DNA of 64,000 bases. It comes from Planctomycetota bacterium. GTDB lineage: Bacteria > Planctomycetota > PUPC01 > JACPCR01. Positions 1-8,742 of this stretch are shown here, piece by piece. A program made the translations under genes and the position numbers. The notes below the pieces were generated by a model. It worked only from the letters and a program-made list of their open reading frames with translations, searched no databases and was not told where the DNA came from. The number at the start of each line of letters is the position of its first letter. Position 1 is the stretch's first letter. The stretch is taken from assembly GCA_027625095.1 (NCBI GenBank), contig JAQBXN010000033.1, forward strand, positions 1 through 64,000, written 5' to 3'.

Positions 1-7
1 TTTACCG

Positions 8-274
8 CTAAACTGGCCAGACCTTCCGAGACAAGCGTTCACTCCAACATCGCCCGAACAGTTCCGACAGGCTTAGCTGCACAGTCTTGCGGTTTGGCGG
101 AGTTTTTCTGATTCTGAAGTCTTTGAAAGAGTAAGGCTCCGATAAGTTACGGCCGCCATCCGCTCCGAAAACCTGCGCCTGAGCACTATCCGTCAATCCC
201 AGCAGGATGTTCGGTCTTGTGTGTGTTGATAGGAGCGGGCCAGCGGCCCTAATGTTGTCTCTTCGAATCATCAT
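8..274 (-). CDS. short ORF coupled to nucleoside hydrolase; possible degenerate sulfatase N-terminus
   Basis: This is an 88-codon open frame whose ATG overlaps the stop of the upstream nucleoside hydrolase as ATGA, the pattern of translational coupling, which is the main reason to list it. Residues about 20-40 contain RPNILLGLTD followed by a Gly-rich stretch, which loosely recalls the RPNILxxxxDD start of type I sulfatases. However, the second Asp is Ser, no signal peptide precedes it, and no CxPxR sulfatase signature follows before the stop. It could be a broken sulfatase gene, a small unknown protein or a chance frame. Nothing else supports function. Confidence 0.25.
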   Translation of the reverse strand: MMIRRDNIRAAGPLLSTHTRPNILLGLTDSAQAQVFGADGGRNLSEPYSFKDFRIRKTPPNRKTVQLSLSELFGRCWSERLSRKVWPV

Positions 275-1269
275 GAAGATAACTTGCCTTTCCCTGCGAT
301 TACCATCAGTTCTTCTATGCGTGCAGCCATCTCTTTTTCCGAGACTGACAATTTCAAGTGGATGTGTTCTGGGCCTTCGCCCAAAGGTTTCCAGAAGTGC
401 TCTCCGGTCGATGCGTTGTATTCAATCCGATGGCCTCCCGTCTCCTCAAAGCAGTCATCAATACTCCGGACAGCGTACAGCACCGCAACTTGATCCCAAC
501 TTGAACGATTTCCAGCCGCGCCGTTGTGCCAGAGTTCGTATGCCTTACGAATTGGATTTCCAGGGGGTGTCTCTTTTCCCAATCGCTCACCGGTGGTGAT
601 GATTTCCCCGACCTGACTGACCGCCAATTGCGTTGGCCAGTCGCGGATTACATGTTCGGCCGCAACGGCGTCCATCTTCCAGTTCCATTTATCATGACCG
701 GCTGGAAAAGCGCCTAACCCCATGGTCACCAGTTTTTTCACCTTCCGCTCAACCAATTCAACTCCACTGAGCGGACTAGTCCCGTCTGGGCCGGAATTGA
801 GCAACTCCGACAAGGCGGTTAGCAATCCGACTGCACATATTACGATGCTGTTGTCAGCGGCCATGGCGAGTTTGGTTCGATAGAGTTGAACAGCGTCGTG
901 CACGGGATGCGACGCAAGTCGCTCCGACCACTCGGAAGCAATCTGGTCGACGTATAACGGCGCACCTTTGCGTTCAACAAATCCTTGACGTGTCTTCCTA
1001 TACCTTTCGAATCGGGGATTGGTCTGCGAGTCACCAATCGCAATAAGACCCACTTCGATATTCGGACGACCACACCATGTGTTGATGGCTTGAACGCACC
1101 GGGCACACGATGGATTAGGGATGTCGCATACTACAGCGACAATTTCTGCCTCTCCCGAGTTCGCCAATGCGTGGAGGGTGGCAAGCGCTCCGACGTCATC
1201 ACAGTCGGTATCCATATCAGTATCCAAGACAATTCTGGTCATTTTCACGGGCGCGAGGCGAACAATCAT
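271..1269 (-). CDS. inosine-uridine preferring nucleoside hydrolase family protein
   Basis: The protein (332 aa) carries the calcium-binding Asp cluster of nucleoside hydrolases near its N-terminus (DTDMDTDCDD, about residues 16-25). This family hydrolyses the N-glycosidic bond of ribonucleosides or related ribosides in the cytoplasm. The frame stays open to 1365, but ATG 1269 has a GGAAGG Shine-Dalgarno-like sequence four bases upstream and places the Asp motif at the usual distance from the start, so it was preferred. The next ATG (1242) is also possible. In PVC genomes such proteins often act on unknown ribosides. A second, different nucleoside hydrolase lies at 27172-28092. The downstream short frame overlaps its stop codon. 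Confidence 0.85.
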   Translation of the reverse strand: MIVRLAPVKMTRIVLDTDMDTDCDDVGALATLHALANSGEAEIVAVVCDIPNPSCARCVQAINTWCGRPNIEVGLIAIGDSQTNPRFERYRKTRQGFVERKGAPLYVDQIASEWSERLASHPVHDAVQLYRTKLAMAADNSIVICAVGLLTALSELLNSGPDGTSPLSGVELVERKVKKLVTMGLGAFPAGHDKWNWKMDAVAAEHVIRDWPTQLAVSQVGEIITTGERLGKETPPGNPIRKAYELWHNGAAGNRSSWDQVAVLYAVRSIDDCFEETGGHRIEYNASTGEHFWKPLGEGPEHIHLKLSVSEKEMAARIEELMVIAGKGKLSS

Positions 1270-1564
1270 CTGGCCTTCCGAGGTCCCAGCCCGCATTTCA
1301 CACGAGCCGTACCCGAAGTCGCAAGGCAGCCGAGGTTCTGCGGCTGCGGGCACTGGAGATATCAAGCCACGGATTCTTGCGAATCCGGCTGCCGGCTCCC
1401 TGTAAGTCTACGCCCACTGTTTGCGAAAAATACGGGCCAGCGTCTTATCTTAAAAAGGGCTGCTTACCCCATCCACTCCGAAAGGATGTAAGATCCACGA
1501 ATGAAAAGTCCCGTGATGAATTTGCTATTTTCCAGGTGCTCAGCTTTCCTTGCATGGAATAATC

Positions 1565-1609
1565 ATGAAGTCGCAGACAAAACCTTTCGTCCTGTTGCTT
1601 AAGAAATGA
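1565..1609 (+). other. 14-codon leader frame, possible displaced start of the next gene
   Basis: ATG 1565 opens a 14-codon frame (MKSQTKPFVLLLKK) whose TGA overlaps ATG 1606 of the following CDS. The short peptide has Lys residues followed by a hydrophobic run, as in the n-region and start of a signal peptide. The annotated start of the next protein has a hydrophobic core but no basic n-region. A one-base insertion or two-base deletion near 1600-1606 would join the two into one standard signal peptide. Either the gene begins here and is frameshifted, or this is a coupled leader peptide. Confidence 0.35.
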
Positions 1610-4600
1610 TTGGACTGCTTTTCAGTTTTCTGAGTCTCACGTCACCTGCCCGGGCTGGGACGCCTGAGGCGATGTCGTTGCTGAAGACGAACTGTTTTTC
1701 ATGCCACAATCCGGAAAAGTTGAAGGGCAAGCTGGATCTCACCACCCGTGAATCATTGATTCTGGGGGGTAAAGACGGTCCGGTCGTTGTGCCTGGCAAG
1801 GCGGCGGTCAGCCGGCTGATACATGTGCTCCAGGCCGGGGCCGACCCCCACATGCCGCCGAAGGACCAGCTCTCCCCACGTGCCATCGCAACCTTCGAAG
1901 CATGGATCGATGACGGAGCCCAGTGGGACACCGGAGCGCTCACGGACAAGCCGGCCCCCGAACTCGCCGATCTCAAGGCACTGCCAGCGGAGTATTCTCC
2001 TGTGCTGTCCATTGCCTTGGCACCGGACGGCAAACGACTGGCTGCTGGTAGAGGGAATATGGTGGTGGTGTTTGACCTTTCCCAGGAGAACAAAGTCCTC
2101 GCTACACTCAAAGGCCACCGCGATGCCGTGAGGTCGCTCGCCTGGAGCTCGGACGGCAAATGGCTGGCCTCTGGCGGCTATCGCTCAGTGCGGTTATGGG
2201 ATGAGAAGTGGCAGCCAGTCAGGGAAATCCAGACGCCAGACGGCTGCATTACCGCGCTGGCATTTGCACCGGACAATTTTTCCATCTTTACCGCGGACAG
2301 CGTTTCCGCGCAGAGTGGCACGGTGCGGCATTGGAAGCTGGCGGATGGAATGAAGCTCGCTGAATGGCTGGCCCATCCGGACAGCATATTCGGGCTTGCG
2401 ATAAGTAAAGATGGCAAGCAACTCGCCACAGCAGGTGGAGATGATTTAGCGAAAATATGGGAGGTGGCTACAGGCAAGGAGATAGCAAAAATCGAAGGCC
2501 ACGACAGCGCTATCAATGGGTTGGCCTTCAACAGGGACGGATCTCAACTGACGACTGTGAGCGCGGGTCATGAATTGATTATCTGGGACCTGAAGACAAA
2601 ACTCAGACTCACCTCACTTCAAGACAATATTGGGGTAAAGGTTCATAAGGGCAGCGTGAATGCGATTCGCTGGACCCCAGACGACAAAAAGATAGTGACG
2701 GCTTGTTCGGATGGGCTGGCAAGAGTCTTCACAAACATTCAACACCACGATGGCGCTCAAAGTTCGAAGACCGCGGAGGAACGGAAGCTGCAATCAGGCG
2801 GCGGGATCCTACATTGCGTGGATGCTTCATCCGACGCGAATCTGGTAGTCGCAGGAGGGCAGGGGGGTGAGGTCTACCTCTGGCGGGGTGACACGCTTGC
2901 CGCCACGCTCAAGGCGGAAGAACCGAAATCCCCGGAGCAAACTCGACTGAGTTTTATCAGGGATATCCTTCCGATCCTCAGCAAAGCCGGGTGCAACGCA
3001 GGTGGCTGCCACGCCAAACCGCCGGACGGACAGAATGGATTCCAGCTCTCAATTTTTTCCTACGACCCCAGGAGAGACTGGATGGAAATTGTCGAGGACG
3101 CCCGAGGCCGTCGGGTGTTTCCCGCGTTTCCCGAGGAAAGCCTCTTCGTCAAAAAACCAACCCTTGCCATGGCTCATGAGGGCGGTCAGCGCATCGTGCC
3201 CGGGTCAGACTCTCACAACGCTCTGCTGCAGTGGATTCGGCAAGGGATGTTGTATCAGGCGGTAAACGAGCCGTTGCTTGTGAGAGTTACCCTTGAACCG
3301 GAACAAGGGCTCTATCAGAAGGGGCAGGAGCAGACGTTGAAATCCACTGCTCATTTCTCAGATGAGAGTACGAGAGATGTCACCCGGCTTACCGATTTCG
3401 TATCCAATGATAGCGAGATAGCTGAAGTAAATGAGCACGGGCAGGTGAGGGTTGGCCAATTGAACGGAGAGGGCACAATTATGGCCCGTTACATGGGACA
3501 GGTTGGTATTGCACGGATCACCGTTCAGGCCGACCACCGGTTGCCTGCGGATAGATATGCCGCATTGCCGAGAAACAACTTCATAGATGAACTTGCATAC
3601 GCACATTTTGAGCGGTTGGGGCTCTTCCCCTCCGACCTGTGCACGGACGGAGAGTTCTTGCGACGGGCTTCGCTGGACACCATCGGCCGTCTGCCAACTG
3701 TATCAGAGACGAAGGCGTTTCTGGATGAGCCTTCTCCGGACGGACGCGCTGCACTTATTGAACGTCTTCTTAAAGACCCGGCCTATGCCGATCATTGGGC
3801 GAACAAATGGGCCGATCTCGTGAGGCCCAATCCAGATCGGGCCGGGCTCAAAAGCGTCTACATTCTCGACCAGTGGCTGAGGGAGGCGTTTCGGGAGAAT
3901 CGTCCGATGGATCAGTTCGCTCGCGAAGTGGTCACCGCTACGGGCAGTACGCAGCGTGTCGGACCGACAGTGATTTATCGCGATAAACGCACCCCCAAGG
4001 AATTGGCGAAAATCTTCAGCCAGATATTTCTCGGTATGAGACTGGAATGTGCCAGTTGCCATAATCACCCGAACGAAAAATGGACTCTCACCGATTTCTA
4101 TTCGTTTTCGGCTTACTTCGGGCAGGTGAAGCAAAAGGGCAGTGGAGTGTCACCACCGATTTCAGGAGCGCCGGAATGGTTTTTCCATGGCGGAACAGGG
4201 GAAGTGAAGCATCCGGTCAGCGGGGAAACTCTCGCTCCCAAGCCTCCTGGTGGGGCAGTTTCGGAAATTCCGGCCAAGTCGGATCCCAGGCTCGCGCTGA
4301 TGGATTGGATGACCGCAGCAGAGAATCCGTTCTTTGCCAGGGCGATGGTAAACCGCGTGTGGGGCGCCTACTTCGGTCGCGGGATCGTCGAGCCGGTGGA
4401 TGACATCCGTGTCTCCAACCCGCCGGTAAATCCGCATCTACTGGATGCGCTCGCCCGACATCTTGTTGAACAGAATTACGACCAGAAGGCAATCATCCGA
4501 ACCATCATGCAGAGCCGTCTCTATCAACTCAGTTCCCTGCCGAATGAGACTAACAGGAGTGATACACGCCATTTCTCACGCAGCTACAGACGTCTGCTGG

Positions 4601-5058
4601 GAGCGGAAGTCTTGCTCGACGCGGTGAGCGACGTCACAGGATTTCCAGAAACCTATCAAGCCACCTGGCCGGGGGCCCGTGCCATGGAGACCTGGAATTA
4701 CAAGATCACCTCAGAATTCATGGATGCCTTCGGCCGGCCAAACTCCAGCAGTGATCCGCCTTGCGAGCGCAACGCAAGAGGAAACGTCGTGCAGTCCCTC
4801 CACCTTATGCATTCCGAAAAACTGAGTTCGTGGATATCGAACGAAAAAGGCCGCGCCCGAGAACTCGCCACGGGCAAGTTGCTGCCAGCCGACATCGCTG
4901 AAGAACTCTATCTGGCGGCATTCAGCCGACGCCCGAATGAAAAGGAAAAGACGGCCATGAATGCCTACTTCGAGAAAGACAAAAACAATCGCCAGGCCGC
5001 TACCGAAGATTTGATGTGGGCAATCATCAATTCTGCAGAGTTCATCATGAATCATTGA
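1606..5058 (+). CDS. secreted PSCyt1-WD40-Ig-DUF1549-DUF1553 protein
   Basis: This is an 1150-aa exported protein with the layout typical of PVC bacteria. A short hydrophobic leader ending SPARA is followed by a planctomycete cytochrome c domain with a CFSCH haem site at residues 30-34. WD40 repeats occupy about 120-430. A second cysteine motif (CNAGGCH, CX4CH) starts near 464, a BIG2-like Ig fold lies at about 560-640, DUF1549 at about 655-860 with CASCHNHP near 817, and DUF1553 at about 890-1145. The biochemical role of DUF1549/DUF1553 proteins is unproven; cell-surface redox or polysaccharide degradation has been suggested. The usual DUF1501 partner gene is not adjacent. The signal peptide lacks basic residues; see the overlapping leader frame at 1565. 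Confidence 0.9.
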   Translation: MIGLLFSFLSLTSPARAGTPEAMSLLKTNCFSCHNPEKLKGKLDLTTRESLILGGKDGPVVVPGKAAVSRLIHVLQAGADPHMPPKDQLSPRAIATFEAWIDDGAQWDTGALTDKPAPELADLKALPAEYSPVLSIALAPDGKRLAAGRGNMVVVFDLSQENKVLATLKGHRDAVRSLAWSSDGKWLASGGYRSVRLWDEKWQPVREIQTPDGCITALAFAPDNFSIFTADSVSAQSGTVRHWKLADGMKLAEWLAHPDSIFGLAISKDGKQLATAGGDDLAKIWEVATGKEIAKIEGHDSAINGLAFNRDGSQLTTVSAGHELIIWDLKTKLRLTSLQDNIGVKVHKGSVNAIRWTPDDKKIVTACSDGLARVFTNIQHHDGAQSSKTAEERKLQSGGGILHCVDASSDANLVVAGGQGGEVYLWRGDTLAATLKAEEPKSPEQTRLSFIRDILPILSKAGCNAGGCHAKPPDGQNGFQLSIFSYDPRRDWMEIVEDARGRRVFPAFPEESLFVKKPTLAMAHEGGQRIVPGSDSHNALLQWIRQGMLYQAVNEPLLVRVTLEPEQGLYQKGQEQTLKSTAHFSDESTRDVTRLTDFVSNDSEIAEVNEHGQVRVGQLNGEGTIMARYMGQVGIARITVQADHRLPADRYAALPRNNFIDELAYAHFERLGLFPSDLCTDGEFLRRASLDTIGRLPTVSETKAFLDEPSPDGRAALIERLLKDPAYADHWANKWADLVRPNPDRAGLKSVYILDQWLREAFRENRPMDQFAREVVTATGSTQRVGPTVIYRDKRTPKELAKIFSQIFLGMRLECASCHNHPNEKWTLTDFYSFSAYFGQVKQKGSGVSPPISGAPEWFFHGGTGEVKHPVSGETLAPKPPGGAVSEIPAKSDPRLALMDWMTAAENPFFARAMVNRVWGAYFGRGIVEPVDDIRVSNPPVNPHLLDALARHLVEQNYDQKAIIRTIMQSRLYQLSSLPNETNRSDTRHFSRSYRRLLGAEVLLDAVSDVTGFPETYQATWPGARAMETWNYKITSEFMDAFGRPNSSSDPPCERNARGNVVQSLHLMHSEKLSSWISNEKGRARELATGKLLPADIAEELYLAAFSRRPNEKEKTAMNAYFEKDKNNRQAATEDLMWAIINSAEFIMNH

Positions 5059-5240
5059 GAGGGCTGGATCCGGTATCGTCGTGTAGCACGATATTGCACT
5101 TGAGCCTCCCAAGGATGCCAATCAGTGTTTTATGGAATTCCCACACTGCTCTTACTGAAGAGAATCAATCTGAGTCGGACGGTCACCTGCAGCTTTTGGT
5201 AAAGCAGTTCTTACCACTCACTCAGTCCCTGAGAAATTAC

Positions 5241-5909
5241 ATGACACCTCAAGCCATCCTTTTCGATCTTGACTGTACGCTAATCGAAAGAAGAAAGTCT
5301 CTACACAAATACGCGGAGAGGTTCATTGACGATTATCGCTCACAGCTTGATACGCACGATGTAGGCTCAACTGCCGCATTTATCATCCAGGCTGACAGAG
5401 GTGGCTATCGCGAAGAGGAACGCTATAGCGAAATAGCTTCCGGTCTCGATTGGAACAGTCCTCCATCCCCAGAAGAAATAAAAGAACACTGGTGGGAGTT
5501 TACTCCGCGGGACGCGGTCTTAATGGACGACGCTGTGGAGGTACTCGATGAACTTCAAGCTCGCAGGATAAGACTCGGCATGGTGACCAACGGCAGTATC
5601 CGGATGCAGTCCAAAAAAATCGAAACGCTCCAGATCGCTGACTATTTTCGGAAGATAGTCATTTCTGAACAGGCAGGGGTGGATAAGCCTGACCCAAAGA
5701 TTTTCAGAGATGCATTGGCTGGACTGGATGTCGCCCCAGAGGAAGCATGGTTCGTCGGCGATCATCCGGAGAAAGATATCATGGGCGCCCAACGTCTCGG
5801 TATGCGTGCATTCTGGATGGAAGGCTGGCAGGACTGGCCGGATGGCCTGGATGTGCCGCACACAACAATACGTTGCCTTGGGGATTTGCTCCCTTTTGTT
5901 CCGGCGTAA
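5241..5909 (+). CDS. HAD-superfamily phosphatase
   Basis: This 222-aa cytoplasmic hydrolase has all four HAD motifs: FDLDCT with nucleophile and acid-base Asp (about D9 and D11), VTNGS as motif II, a Lys in the DKPDP segment as motif III, and FVGDHPEKD as motif IV. A cap region lies between motifs I and II. The pattern matches HAD-IA enzymes such as phosphoglycolate phosphatase-like proteins and the YjjG group, but the substrate cannot be read from sequence. The frame is open from 5016, yet homology begins at ATG 5241, and the upstream 75 codons have no family features. It lies on the same strand as the preceding large gene but 182 bp away, so it is probably separately transcribed. Confidence 0.85.
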   Translation: MTPQAILFDLDCTLIERRKSLHKYAERFIDDYRSQLDTHDVGSTAAFIIQADRGGYREEERYSEIASGLDWNSPPSPEEIKEHWWEFTPRDAVLMDDAVEVLDELQARRIRLGMVTNGSIRMQSKKIETLQIADYFRKIVISEQAGVDKPDPKIFRDALAGLDVAPEEAWFVGDHPEKDIMGAQRLGMRAFWMEGWQDWPDGLDVPHTTIRCLGDLLPFVPA

Positions 5910-5974
5910 GCGGGTAATTCCCACTGAAGAATGACCCGCGAAAGTCTGAGCGGAGCTCCAGTGCTGTTGCTTCA

Positions 5975-5991
5975 GAAAGCTGTCAGCTTTC
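5975..5991. terminator. hairpin between convergent genes, weak terminator candidate
   Basis: GAAAGCTGTCAGCTTTC forms a perfect 7-bp stem with a 3-base loop. It lies between the ends of the HAD gene (plus strand) and the SNF2 gene (minus strand), where a bidirectional terminator would be expected. There is no clear U-tract on either side, so this is only a candidate. The rest of 5910-6096 shows nothing recognisable. Confidence 0.3.
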
Positions 5992-6096
5992 CTCCTGAGT
6001 GTTCAGAAGCTGGCATCCTGGGTTAGGTCTTGTTGAGGCCAGAGGCTGCCTTGGGGTCAGCGAGACTTCAATAAGTCAGTCAAAATCCACATAACC

Positions 6097-7926
6097 TCAA
6101 CTGTCAAGCTGCTCAAAGCCATCGGGCAAACCCTCGCCCTCCACCAGCGCTTCCTTCAGGGCCCGCGAGTGCTTGCATGCCCCTCGAAAATCAAAGCCAG
6201 GGCAATCGCAGTTCACGTCGGGGCCGACGACCTCCAGACAGTAAAAATTACCCTTCTTTGAACTTTCCACCCGGTAGACATCCTTCTCAGGGCCGGACAG
6301 CACTTTGGCCAGTGCGGACAGTGCCTCGATAGAGTAGGGGGCGTGCGGCTTTTGAACCTGGATCATGAGTTCTGAATTCTGTGCTTCAAAGCTTTCTGTT
6401 ACCTGCCTGAGAAGTGCCACAACACTTTGTTCGTCGATCTCATCTTCAGCAATTTCGCCGAGTCGGGGGCCGATGGTTCGCATAATGGATTTGAGCTCGC
6501 TCATGACATCTGAGTTGACGTCCTTTTCAAGCGCCTTGCCCTCCAGGAGCTGGTCGATCATGTGTGCCTTGGAGATGAGCACCGAACGGACGAACTCATC
6601 GATCGTGTCGGCGCCAATCATGTAAGTGACGTTCACCGACCGGGTCTGGCCGATTCGGCAGGCACGGTCTTCGGCCTGCCAATGATTTGCAGGCACCCAG
6701 TCCAGATCATTGAAAACTACCTGCCTCGCTGCGGTCAGGTTTAGACCTGTTCCACCGGCCTGGATGTTTGCGATAAGGACCCGAACATCATCGTCCTGCT
6801 GAAACTGGTCGGCGATGTCCTGGCGCTGCGCTGCCGGGGTATCTCCCTCGATCGCCAGGCCGATCTCTTCGTAATGTTCGCGCAGACGGAGCACCGCCTC
6901 TTTGTAACAGGAGAAGATAATCGCCTTTTCTCCTTGTTCGATAACGCCGTCTACAAAATTCCACGTGCTTCGGACCTTCGCGGTGGCCAATTTTCGACGT
7001 GCAGTACTGAGCCCGCCAAGCAGCGCGCCCTGACGCCTTCTCCTCTTCTGCAGTTCCTCTTCCGACATTTTTTTGGACGATTCACCATCCTCTTGATTCC
7101 TGTGGGAAGAGCGCATCAGCGCGTGCAGGAAACCGCGAATCTCGCGTGCGGTACCCGGCGGTACATCTACCTCAAGCCAGGTTCGAAATTTTGGTGGAAG
7201 ATCCAGAACTTCGTCTTTGTTGCGACGGATCATGATGCCGTGAAGCTGGACAGCCAGCTCTCCGAGATTGCTGGCGCCATCGGAAACCCATCCATACTCG
7301 CCCTTGTACGCGTCACAATACCGGCGAGCGAAAGTCAAAAAACTTTTGCCCATCGGATGCTGCACGAGCTGTAACAGTGGAAAGAGGTCTCGTGGCCGGC
7401 TGGTCAGGGGAGTCCCCGTGAGGGCATGAATCATCGGGTCAGTGCCGACAGACTGGATTAGTTTGTTGGAAATCTGGTTCCGCTTGCTTCGATGATTTTT
7501 CAGGTAGTGAGCCTCGTCAAAAACGATTCCCGTCCAATCATGCTCCATCAGGGCATCTGCGTGTTTGCCAAGAATGTCGTAATTGATAATCACCCAGTCT
7601 TTCCAGTTCGGCTCAGGAGGCATCCCCGGCCCAACAATTACCGGTTCGGCCCAGGGTTTAACGACACGGATCTCACGCGCCCAGTTCCGCTTCACTGAAG
7701 CAGGGCAGACCACAAGGTAAGGCCCGAGCGGTTCGGCTTCAGTGAGAGCAACAATGGACTGCCGGGTCTTACCAAGCCCCATATCATCAGCCAGGATGGC
7801 ACGACGCCGTGCGAGCAGAAATGCTACGCCTTCGATTTGATGCGGATACAGCCCCTCAGCCATTTTCCTGGCACGGCGGAGCGCCTCATCACGCACTTCG
7901 GTCGATGGAGGAATGTGCTTGGGCAT
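6097..7926 (-). CDS. SNF2-family DNA-dependent ATPase with C-terminal SWIM zinc finger
   Basis: This 609-aa protein has a complete SNF2/HepA helicase-like ATPase: Walker A in DDMGLGKT (47-54), DEAH box at 137-140, TGTPLTSRP, and the C-lobe motifs GGTGLNLTAA and DRACRIGQTR. After the ATPase comes a linker and then a SWIM-type zinc finger (CDCPGFDFRGACKH, about 573-586). In the family, SWIM is more often N-terminal to the motor, so the C-terminal placement is a useful descriptor. Such proteins translocate on double-stranded DNA and remodel protein-DNA complexes or take part in repair or defence. It is a single-gene unit, divergent from the small-protein/nucleotidyltransferase pair with 135 bp between them. 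Confidence 0.9.
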   Translation of the reverse strand: MPKHIPPSTEVRDEALRRARKMAEGLYPHQIEGVAFLLARRRAILADDMGLGKTRQSIVALTEAEPLGPYLVVCPASVKRNWAREIRVVKPWAEPVIVGPGMPPEPNWKDWVIINYDILGKHADALMEHDWTGIVFDEAHYLKNHRSKRNQISNKLIQSVGTDPMIHALTGTPLTSRPRDLFPLLQLVQHPMGKSFLTFARRYCDAYKGEYGWVSDGASNLGELAVQLHGIMIRRNKDEVLDLPPKFRTWLEVDVPPGTAREIRGFLHALMRSSHRNQEDGESSKKMSEEELQKRRRRQGALLGGLSTARRKLATAKVRSTWNFVDGVIEQGEKAIIFSCYKEAVLRLREHYEEIGLAIEGDTPAAQRQDIADQFQQDDDVRVLIANIQAGGTGLNLTAARQVVFNDLDWVPANHWQAEDRACRIGQTRSVNVTYMIGADTIDEFVRSVLISKAHMIDQLLEGKALEKDVNSDVMSELKSIMRTIGPRLGEIAEDEIDEQSVVALLRQVTESFEAQNSELMIQVQKPHAPYSIEALSALAKVLSGPEKDVYRVESSKKGNFYCLEVVGPDVNCDCPGFDFRGACKHSRALKEALVEGEGLPDGFEQLDS

Positions 7927-8061
7927 GGTCTTTCTCGCTTGCCTTCAGGAAGAGGAATCACGAAGCGTCAGTATGACCGCGGCCGAAGCATTCGACCAAG
8001 AGAATTTGTCTCCATTGACGTGTATCATTCTTTCTCGTCTGCAATCCTCATTATTCATCCT

Positions 8062-8274
8062 ATGCCGTCACCTGAACCAGAATCTCAAAAAAAGGAGCGA
8101 CCACGCAACCGAGGGCCGGCCTGGAAGGCAGCCGAAGATTACGGCTTTGATATGTCGCTTGTTGAAGCCAACCTTTCCAAGACGCCGGCAGAGCGAGTAC
8201 GACAGCACTGTGAGGCCGTGGATTTTGCTCTTAAATTGCGCAAAGTGATGAGGGAATCCCGTGACAGATCTTGA
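8062..8274 (+). CDS. small hypothetical protein, first gene of a nucleotidyltransferase pair
   Basis: This 70-aa, Arg/Lys-rich protein has a Pro/Lys-rich N-terminus and a predicted helical C-terminal half (motif KTPAERVRQHCEA). I do not recognise a named family. The frame extends upstream to 7837, but that part overlaps the divergent SNF2 gene; ATG 8062 is the first start outside it. Its last 14 bases overlap the GTG start of the nucleotidyltransferase, so the two are almost certainly co-translated. A small protein coupled to a minimal nucleotidyltransferase is the layout of several toxin-antitoxin modules, so it may be the partner or target. This is inferred from context only. Confidence 0.6.
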   Translation: MPSPEPESQKKERPRNRGPAWKAAEDYGFDMSLVEANLSKTPAERVRQHCEAVDFALKLRKVMRESRDRS

Positions 8275-8740
8275 GAGACTCGTAGCCCGGCTGGTCGAGC
8301 ATGAAATTGAGTTTGTAGTAGTAGGTGGTGTTGCAGCCATTGCTCACGGAGTTTCCGTCGCGACATTCGATGTGGATGTTTGCTGTCGGATGACGGAGAC
8401 AAATCTTCTCAAAATCCAGCGGGCATTGTCGGAACTCAATCCGTTCCATCGTATGACGCCACAAAAGCTTCCACTGGGGCTGACTGCCGAAAACTGTCGC
8501 GGCCTGAAAAACCTGTACATTCAGTCAGATTGGGGGCAGTTGGATTGCCTTGGAGAGGTGGCTGGTGTTGGCGGGTATGAGGAAGCCCTGCAGCACAGCA
8601 TCGAATTGGACCTGGGGTTTGGCAGTTTTCGGGTCCTTGATATTGAGAAATTGATTACATCCAAAGAAGCCATGTCCCGTCCCAAGGACATCCCGGCGAT
8701 CATCCAATTGAAAGCGATCCAAGAAGAATTGGATCTTTGA
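8261..8740 (+). CDS. minimal nucleotidyltransferase-fold protein (AbiEii/MNT-like)
   Basis: This 159-aa protein has the pol-beta nucleotidyltransferase signature: a Gly-Gly step (VVGGVAAIAHG, residues about 21-30) followed by a paired acidic motif DVD at 37-39. Proteins of this size transfer a nucleoside monophosphate to a partner protein or RNA in toxin-antitoxin systems, or modify small molecules. The start is GTG 8261, which overlaps the preceding 70-aa gene by 14 bp; no later ATG would keep the GG motif. The third catalytic acidic residue is not assigned with confidence, possibly the Asp in the segment SDWGQLDCLG. No HEPN-domain partner is present. Confidence 0.75.
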   Translation: MTDLERLVARLVEHEIEFVVVGGVAAIAHGVSVATFDVDVCCRMTETNLLKIQRALSELNPFHRMTPQKLPLGLTAENCRGLKNLYIQSDWGQLDCLGEVAGVGGYEEALQHSIELDLGFGSFRVLDIEKLITSKEAMSRPKDIPAIIQLKAIQEELDL

Positions 8741-8742
8741 AG

